In this document: positions 5,625 through 9,150 of the stretch, piece after piece | How the letters are laid out: each line of letters begins with the position of its first letter | How positions within the stretch are numbered: the first letter of the stretch is position 1 | Source of the DNA: Methanobrevibacter sp. | GTDB taxonomy: Archaea; Methanobacteriota; Methanobacteria; Methanobacteriales; Methanobacteriaceae | Reading direction: 5' to 3' | DNA length: 9,150 bases | Assembly: GCA_017646885.1 (NCBI GenBank) | Contig: JAGCLR010000416.1 | Location: 1-9,150 of the forward strand | Program-made: the position numbers and the translations under genes | The notes under the pieces: model-generated | The model's input: the letters and a program-made list of their open reading frames with translations, nothing else | Database searches by the model: none | Told to the model about the DNA's origin: nothing

Positions 5625-6485
5625 ATGAACAGAGCAGATTTTTATATGTATGAAATGATCAATACGATTAATGATATAGGGTATAAAGATGTAAATCCTC
5701 GTCCAAAATACGCAGATGGCACTCCAGCGCACACTATTTCCGTAAATCATACGTTTAGAACTTATGATTTAGCTGCTGGGGAATTTCCTATTTGTACTTT
5801 GCGACCAATGGCTTGGAAAACTGGTATTAGAGAAATTTTCACTATTTATCAGAAACCAACCAATGAAATCGCTAAGATGGAAGAAATGGGCGTAAATTGG
5901 TGGGGAGATTGGGATATCGGCGATGGAACGATCGGACAGCGCTATGGCGCAACAGTTAGTCGTTATGATTTAATCAAAAATCTTATTGAAGATATTAAAA
6001 ACGACCCATATGGCAGAAGAAAAGTTGTTTCTTTATGGCAGGAAACAGACCTGCGTGAAACAGAAGGGTTAGCTCCTTGCGCCTTCCTTACAATTTGGAA
6101 TGTAAGAAAAGGTATGGATGGACATGAATATTTAGATATGGTATTAGTTCAGAGAAGTGGGGATATGCTTACGGCTTCTGGTCCAGGAGGAATTAATGAA
6201 ATTCAATATGCTTGTCTTTTAATGATGATTGCTCGTCATACAGGATATCTGCCAGGTGTATTTTCTCATTTAGTTGCGAATGAACAGATTTATGATCGTC
6301 ATATAGAACAAGGTATGGAAATGTTAAAAAGATTTGAAGATAATTTAGTAGAGGGTGATACTCGTCCTATTATTAAATTAAAATCTGATGCCACAGACAA
6401 CTTCTATGAAATGACTATTGATGATTTTGAAATCATTGATTATGAACCTATTCGTCCACAACTTAAACTTGAATTAGGTATTTAA
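5625..6485 (+). CDS. thyA: Thymidylate synthase (ThyA type)
   Basis: Makes dTMP from dUMP, using methylene-tetrahydrofolate as carbon donor and reductant and releasing dihydrofolate. The 286 residues are close to the family length. Visible are the NWWGDWDIGDGTIGQRYG block (91-108), the phosphate-binding arginines in DPYGRRKVVSLW (128-139; R131, R132), nucleophile Cys152 in LAPC, QRSGD at 176-180, Asn191 in GGINEIQYA (the residue that selects dUMP over dCMP) and IYDRH at 222-226. It departs from the best-known enzymes in having Ala after the catalytic Cys (usually His) and Gln221 where most have the His of HIY. A pyrimidine hydroxymethylase is the main alternative, but Asn191 argues against the dCMP enzyme and the adjacent DHFR fits a reaction that oxidises folate. 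ATG 5625 has GGAGAGAG eight bases upstream. Confidence 0.93.
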   Translation: MNRADFYMYEMINTINDIGYKDVNPRPKYADGTPAHTISVNHTFRTYDLAAGEFPICTLRPMAWKTGIREIFTIYQKPTNEIAKMEEMGVNWWGDWDIGDGTIGQRYGATVSRYDLIKNLIEDIKNDPYGRRKVVSLWQETDLRETEGLAPCAFLTIWNVRKGMDGHEYLDMVLVQRSGDMLTASGPGGINEIQYACLLMMIARHTGYLPGVFSHLVANEQIYDRHIEQGMEMLKRFEDNLVEGDTRPIIKLKSDATDNFYEMTIDDFEIIDYEPIRPQLKLELGI

Positions 6486-6487
6486 TT

Positions 6488-6991
6488 ATGATTGCGGCAA
6501 TAGTAGCAGTAAATAAGGATTGGGGTATTGGTTATCAGAATCAGCTTCTGGAACATATTCCCGATGACTTAAAAAGATTTAAAGAATTAACTACTGGTAA
6601 TTTGGTTGTAATGGGCTCCAATACTTGGCGCTCATTACCAGTCAAACCATTACCAAATAGATATAATGCGGTAATTACTCGAAACCCTCTCGCTTTTATG
6701 GGAACAGAAGAAGATACTGTTTTTCTCACTTGGGAAAATATGGTTAACTTTTTAGAAACTTATACTGAGAAACATGGTGATGTTTTCATTATGGGCGGAG
6801 AGAGAGTATATAGAGAATTACTCCCATATTGTGATAAAGTGTATTTAACAAGAATCAACAAATCTCACGAAAATGTAGATACCTACTTTCCTAATTTAAA
6901 TAAAATGGAAAGTTGGACTTGCTATGAACCTACTGATTGGATGGAGCACGAAGGAACGGAGTATCGCTACGAGCTCTATTGTAGACATTAG
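6488..6991 (+). CDS. folA: Dihydrofolate reductase
   Basis: Reduces dihydrofolate to tetrahydrofolate with NADPH, regenerating the cofactor consumed by the preceding thymidylate synthase. The 167 residues match the usual bacterial length. Landmarks are IVAVNKDWGIGYQNQL (5-20), the catalytic acid Asp27 in IPDDLKRFK, VVMGSNTWRSLP (40-51), the PLPNRYNAVITR nucleotide-binding segment (54-65), the glycine pair in FIMGGERVYRELLPYCDKVYLTRI, and the C-terminal strand ending YRYELYCRH. ATG 6488 starts two bases after the thyA stop with only a weak TTAGGT upstream, so translation is probably coupled to thyA. No terminator follows; promoter P4 begins on the base after the stop codon. Confidence 0.96.
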   Translation: MIAAIVAVNKDWGIGYQNQLLEHIPDDLKRFKELTTGNLVVMGSNTWRSLPVKPLPNRYNAVITRNPLAFMGTEEDTVFLTWENMVNFLETYTEKHGDVFIMGGERVYRELLPYCDKVYLTRINKSHENVDTYFPNLNKMESWTCYEPTDWMEHEGTEYRYELYCRH

Positions 6992-7020
6992 TTGATTTTT
7001 CAATTTAATTTTGGTATAAT
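6992..7020 (+). promoter_or_regulatory. Promoter P4 for the winged-helix/SSB/ATPase group
   Basis: TTGATT (6992-6997) directly abuts the DHFR stop codon, followed by a 17-base spacer and TATAAT (7015-7020) with TG at 7012-7013 as extended -10. A second TATAAT follows immediately (7021-7026), but it would lie 23 bases from the -35 box. The predicted start is A7027 (ATAAG, the same initial bases as P1 and P3), leaving a leader of about 49 bases to ATG 7076. Confidence 0.83.
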
Positions 7021-7060
7021 TATAATATAAGAATTAAGAAAAAACAAAAAATAATGTGAG

Positions 7061-7068
7061 AAAGTGAG
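7061..7068 (+). promoter_or_regulatory. Ribosome binding site that fixes the start at 7076
   Basis: AAAGTGAG lies seven bases before ATG 7076. The same AAAGTGA-N7-ATG arrangement precedes the gene at 4015. An upstream in-frame GTG at 7064 falls inside this site, and choosing it would leave no ribosome site of its own, so 7076 is preferred. Confidence 0.75.
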
Positions 7069-7075
7069 ATATGTA

Positions 7076-7423
7076 ATGAAACAAGAATTTTTAGATTTTT
7101 TAAATGCGCTAATGAAAGCGGCACCAGATGTCGCAGAAGAGTTAATGACAGATAATATTAAAGCTTATATTGATGCTTTAATGGATTCAAAGAACGACAA
7201 ACCCGAATTAACTGACAACGGAAAAGTTATTCTTGATTACATGCAGAAATCAGACGTTCCAATGTTAAAAGCTAGGGATGTAGCAGAAGGACTGTTTATC
7301 AGTTCAAGAGCTGTATCTGGTTCATTAAGAAAATTAGTGAATGATGGCTTTTGCGAAAAGGTTGGTCAGGATCCAGTTGTATATGCTTTAACAGATAAAG
7401 GTAGAAATTATAAAATTGATTAA
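7076..7423 (+). CDS. Winged-helix DNA-binding protein (115 aa)
   Basis: Predicted DNA-binding protein with two parts. Residues 1-40 are an acidic helical N-terminal region (MKQEFLDFLNALMKAAPDVAEELM...). Residues 44-115 are a winged helix: helix 1 TDNGKVILDYMQ, helix 2 ARDVAEGLFI, recognition helix SSRAVSGSLRKLVNDG, then a wing FCEKVGQDPVVYALTDKGRNY. This is the MarR/PadR-like layout, and the DVAExL...R-V-x-G...LTxxG pattern matches the 88-aa protein at 4339, suggesting duplication. The start at 7076 is chosen from the AAAGTGAG site; an in-frame GTG four codons upstream is less likely. It is the first gene behind promoter P4. Its stop codon TAA forms part of the TAAGGAG ribosome site of the next gene, so the two are tightly linked. 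It may regulate the recombination genes behind it or act as an architectural protein; the sequence does not decide. Confidence 0.87.
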   Translation: MKQEFLDFLNALMKAAPDVAEELMTDNIKAYIDALMDSKNDKPELTDNGKVILDYMQKSDVPMLKARDVAEGLFISSRAVSGSLRKLVNDGFCEKVGQDPVVYALTDKGRNYKID

Positions 7424-7437
7424 GGAGAACAAGAATT

Positions 7438-8370
7438 ATGAAAAGTATGATTAACAGAACTCACATTGAAGGATCACTGTATCAGCATGATTTAGAGCTG
7501 AAAGTTACTGGTGAAAATTCTAAAAACCCAGGAACTGAATTTATTAGTGGTAATATTGAAATTGCGACTGATAACGAAGGCTTAAACATCGTTCCAGTTC
7601 ACTTTACTTATGTAACAGCACTTACTTCAAAAGGTAAGCCAAATGCTACTTACAATGTGTTAAAAGCTATCATTGATGGCACACATGGTTCAGTGATGAA
7701 GGATGGAAAAGATGGAGCAGCCAAATTCCGTATTGATTCTGCTATCGGTTTAAATGAATGGTTTACTGATAGAAACGGTCAGGAAGAATTAGTAAGTGTT
7801 AAGAGAAACGAAGGCGGATTTGTTCACGTTGTAGCAGACGTAAATGAAGACGAAAAAGTTAGAAACACTTTTGAATTAGATATGATTATCACTGGTACAA
7901 GAATGATCGAAGCTGACCCAGAAAGAGATCTTCCAGAAAAACTGGTTGTAAAAGGAGCTACTTTCAACTTCAGAAATGACCTTTTACCTATCGAACTTTC
8001 TGTAGTAAATCCACATGCGATTAACTATTTCGAAAGTTTAGATGCTTCAAATTCTAATCCAATTTTCACAAAAGTTAAAGGAAGACAGGTTTCTGAAACT
8101 GTTGTTAAGAAAGTTGAAGAAGAATCAGCATTCGGTGAATCTTCTATCAGAGAAATTAGAAATACAAGAAAAGATTTCGTTATTACATGGGCTCAGAAAG
8201 AACCTTATGTATGGGATGATGAACAGACAATTACAGCAGCTGAATTAAAGAACTGTATGTCTGCTCGTGAAACTGCCTTAGCAGCAATGAAGGCAAGACA
8301 GGATGAATACAAAGCATCTAAGACTGGTGCTAATAAGGTTACTCCTGCGGCTGGTGGCTTCAACTTCTAA
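7438..8370 (+). CDS. Probable phage ssDNA-binding protein (OB-fold type)
   Basis: Probably coats single-stranded DNA during replication and recombination. The assignment rests on pattern and context, not on a diagnostic motif. Residues 5-62 (INRTHIEGSLYQHDLELKVTG..., then EFISGNIEIATD and IVPVHFTYVT) read like the strand order of an SSB-type OB fold. Residues 125-200 (FVHVVADVNED, NTFELDMIITGTRM, EKLVVKGATFNFRN, LPIELSVVNPHAINYF) look like a second barrel. A helical segment (265-292) and a flexible tail ending GGFNF follow; an exposed tail ending in Phe recalls the SSB C-terminus that recruits partners. At 310 residues it is much longer than bacterial SSB. TAAGGAG ten bases upstream of ATG 7438 includes the previous stop codon. 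The Sak4-like ATPase gene follows; ATPases of that class commonly neighbour and work with an SSB. Confidence 0.65.
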   Translation: MKSMINRTHIEGSLYQHDLELKVTGENSKNPGTEFISGNIEIATDNEGLNIVPVHFTYVTALTSKGKPNATYNVLKAIIDGTHGSVMKDGKDGAAKFRIDSAIGLNEWFTDRNGQEELVSVKRNEGGFVHVVADVNEDEKVRNTFELDMIITGTRMIEADPERDLPEKLVVKGATFNFRNDLLPIELSVVNPHAINYFESLDASNSNPIFTKVKGRQVSETVVKKVEEESAFGESSIREIRNTRKDFVITWAQKEPYVWDDEQTITAAELKNCMSARETALAAMKARQDEYKASKTGANKVTPAAGGFNF

Positions 8371-8393
8371 GAAGCCACACCTCCCCACGGAGG
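8354..8393 (+). promoter_or_regulatory. Two hairpins across the stop codon of the SSB-like gene
   Basis: The first is an 8-bp perfect stem, GTGGCTTC (8354-8361) with GAAGCCAC (8371-8378), whose 9-base loop holds the last codons and the TAA stop. The second is a 5-bp stem, CCTCC (8380-8384) with GGAGG (8389-8393), loop CCAC. No T-tract follows, so this is not a standard terminator. It could set the ratio of the SSB-like protein to the downstream ATPase by RNA processing, 3' protection or partial attenuation (inference). Confidence 0.55.
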
Positions 8394-8449
8394 ATCACAA
8401 TTAAATAAAATATAGTTAAGTTTAAATGATTCAAGGAGATTAAGATAAC

Positions 8450-9150
8450 ATGGGAAATTCATTATTAGATATTAAACCTCATCAGGTGAGTAGAAACCTT
8501 CGTGGATATTCAGTTCTGTTTTACGGAACTCCAAAATCTGGTAAAACTACTATCGCATCAAAGTTCCCTGGAGCGTTGGTGTTAGCATTTGAAAAGGGTT
8601 ACTTAGCTATTCCAGGTATCATGGCTAAGCCAATGTATTCTTGGGGTGATTTTAAGAAAACTCTTAGAGAATTAGCTGACCCAGCAGTAAAAGAAGCTTT
8701 CCAGACAATTGTAATTGACACTGCGGATATCGCATATGGTTATTGTGAAAAGTATATTTGTAGTCAGGCTTCTGACATGAATCACACATATGATAACATC
8801 GGCGAAATTCCATTTGGTAAAGGTTACAATGCTGCTCAGACCGAATTTGATGAATGTATCAGAAAGATTCTTCAAATGGATTATGGTCTTGTTTTAATCA
8901 GTCACTCTACTGATAAAGTATTCAAGGATGAAAATGATGTGGAATACAATCAGATCGTTCCTACTTTGGATAAGAGAGCAAGACAGATTTGCGAAAGAAC
9001 TTGCGATATTATCGGATTCTCTAAGGCAACTAATACAGAAGATGGAGTTAAAACTAAGTTATATTTAAGAGGTACTCCAAGATATGTAGCTGGTTCTCGT
9101 TTTAGATATACACCAGATTCTATTGACTTCACATATGATAGTCTTGTAAA
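8450..9150 (+). CDS. Sak4/RecA-like ATPase, 3' partial
   Basis: ATP-binding protein of the phage Sak4/RecA-like type, thought to act with SSB in single-strand annealing or strand exchange. The frame is open to the window end, so about 233 residues are visible. Walker A is GTPKSGKT at 26-33 (K32, T33), Walker B is the hydrophobic strand TIVIDT ending in Asp90, and a later strand GLVLISHST supplies the sensor-like Ser-His. Near the visible end, YLRGTPRYVAGSRFRYTPDSIDF is the basic end segment usual in this family. ATG 8450 is preceded by AAGGAG at 8433-8438, an 11-base spacing that is slightly long. The gene sits 79 bases after the SSB-like gene, separated by the hairpin pair, and is probably in the P4 transcript. 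A generic AAA_24-type phage nucleotide-binding protein is the cautious alternative name. Confidence 0.85.
   Translation, partial: MGNSLLDIKPHQVSRNLRGYSVLFYGTPKSGKTTIASKFPGALVLAFEKGYLAIPGIMAKPMYSWGDFKKTLRELADPAVKEAFQTIVIDTADIAYGYCEKYICSQASDMNHTYDNIGEIPFGKGYNAAQTEFDECIRKILQMDYGLVLISHSTDKVFKDENDVEYNQIVPTLDKRARQICERTCDIIGFSKATNTEDGVKTKLYLRGTPRYVAGSRFRYTPDSIDFTYDSLV

Noticed and set aside
7021..7026. Second TATAAT directly after the P4 -10 box
   Set aside because: It is 23 bases from the -35 box, and the conserved ATAAG start fits the first TATAAT; probably chance in AT-rich sequence.
7064..7075. GTG at 7064 as the start of the second winged-helix gene
   Set aside because: It overlaps AAAGTGAG, which is itself well placed to serve ATG 7076; the gene at 4015 uses the same arrangement.
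8042..8248. A 68-codon open frame on the + strand inside the SSB-like gene
   Set aside because: It has no ribosome site, an odd composition, and lies wholly within a better supported gene in another frame.
8389..8399. GGAGGATCAC next to ACCTCC, resembling the 3' end of 16S rRNA
   Set aside because: Only a few bases match and the order differs; no rRNA sequence surrounds it. Better explained as the small CCTCC/GGAGG hairpin.
8401..8420. Possible -10 box TATAGT upstream of the ATPase gene
   Set aside because: No -35 box at 16-18 bases and no TG extension, unlike the four accepted promoters.
1..9150. tRNA genes, CRISPR arrays, insertion sequences, inteins or introns
   Set aside because: No cloverleaf, regularly spaced repeats, terminal inverted repeats, transposase or interruption of a conserved gene was seen; GIY-YIG alone is not evidence of an intron here.

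Overview
The window is AT-rich and fully coding on the + strand. It reads as part of the replication, recombination and nucleotide-metabolism region of a large double-stranded DNA phage (or prophage) of a low-GC Gram-positive (Firmicute) host. The host assignment rests on four promoters of the housekeeping-sigma type (TTGACA or TTGATT, 17-base spacer, TGnTATAAT), purine-rich Shine-Dalgarno sites of the AAGGAG kind, AGA-dominated arginine codons and U-tailed hairpin terminators. The phage assignment is inferred from gene content: topoisomerase subunit, ligase, thymidylate synthase, dihydrofolate reductase, a GIY-YIG nuclease, small winged-helix proteins, a probable ssDNA-binding protein and a Sak4/RecA-like ATPase, packed almost without gaps. 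No virion gene is present, so a chromosomal island cannot be fully excluded.

Layout: (1) 1-1917, a type IIA topoisomerase A subunit (GyrA-like) that lacks its N-terminus because the window starts inside it, closed by an intrinsic terminator at 1923-1961. (2) Promoter P1, overlapping the terminator tail, then a complete NAD-dependent DNA ligase (2013-3968). (3) Promoter P2 inside the last codons of the ligase gene, then a 72-residue helical protein of unknown function (4015-4233). (4) Promoter P3 inside the last codons of that gene, a predicted 5' mRNA hairpin, an 88-residue winged-helix protein (4339-4605) and a second hairpin terminator. (5) A tight run of a membrane-anchored coiled-coil GIY-YIG nuclease (4659-5609), thymidylate synthase (5625-6485) and dihydrofolate reductase (6488-6991). 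(6) Promoter P4 directly after the DHFR stop codon, a second winged-helix protein (start corrected to 7076), a probable ssDNA-binding protein (7438-8370) and a Sak4-like ATPase (8450 to beyond the window end).

How the parts fit: topoisomerase and ligase serve replication-fork topology and nick sealing. Thymidylate synthase and DHFR form a closed folate cycle that makes dTMP. The ssDNA-binding protein and ATPase form a recombination/annealing pair. The two winged-helix proteins are recognisably related and each is the first gene behind a strong promoter, so they are candidate regulators or abundant DNA-binding proteins. The least explained parts are the GIY-YIG protein, whose layout resembles RmuC (membrane anchor, long coil, nuclease), and the compact promoter design in which the last codons of one gene double as the -35 box for the next.
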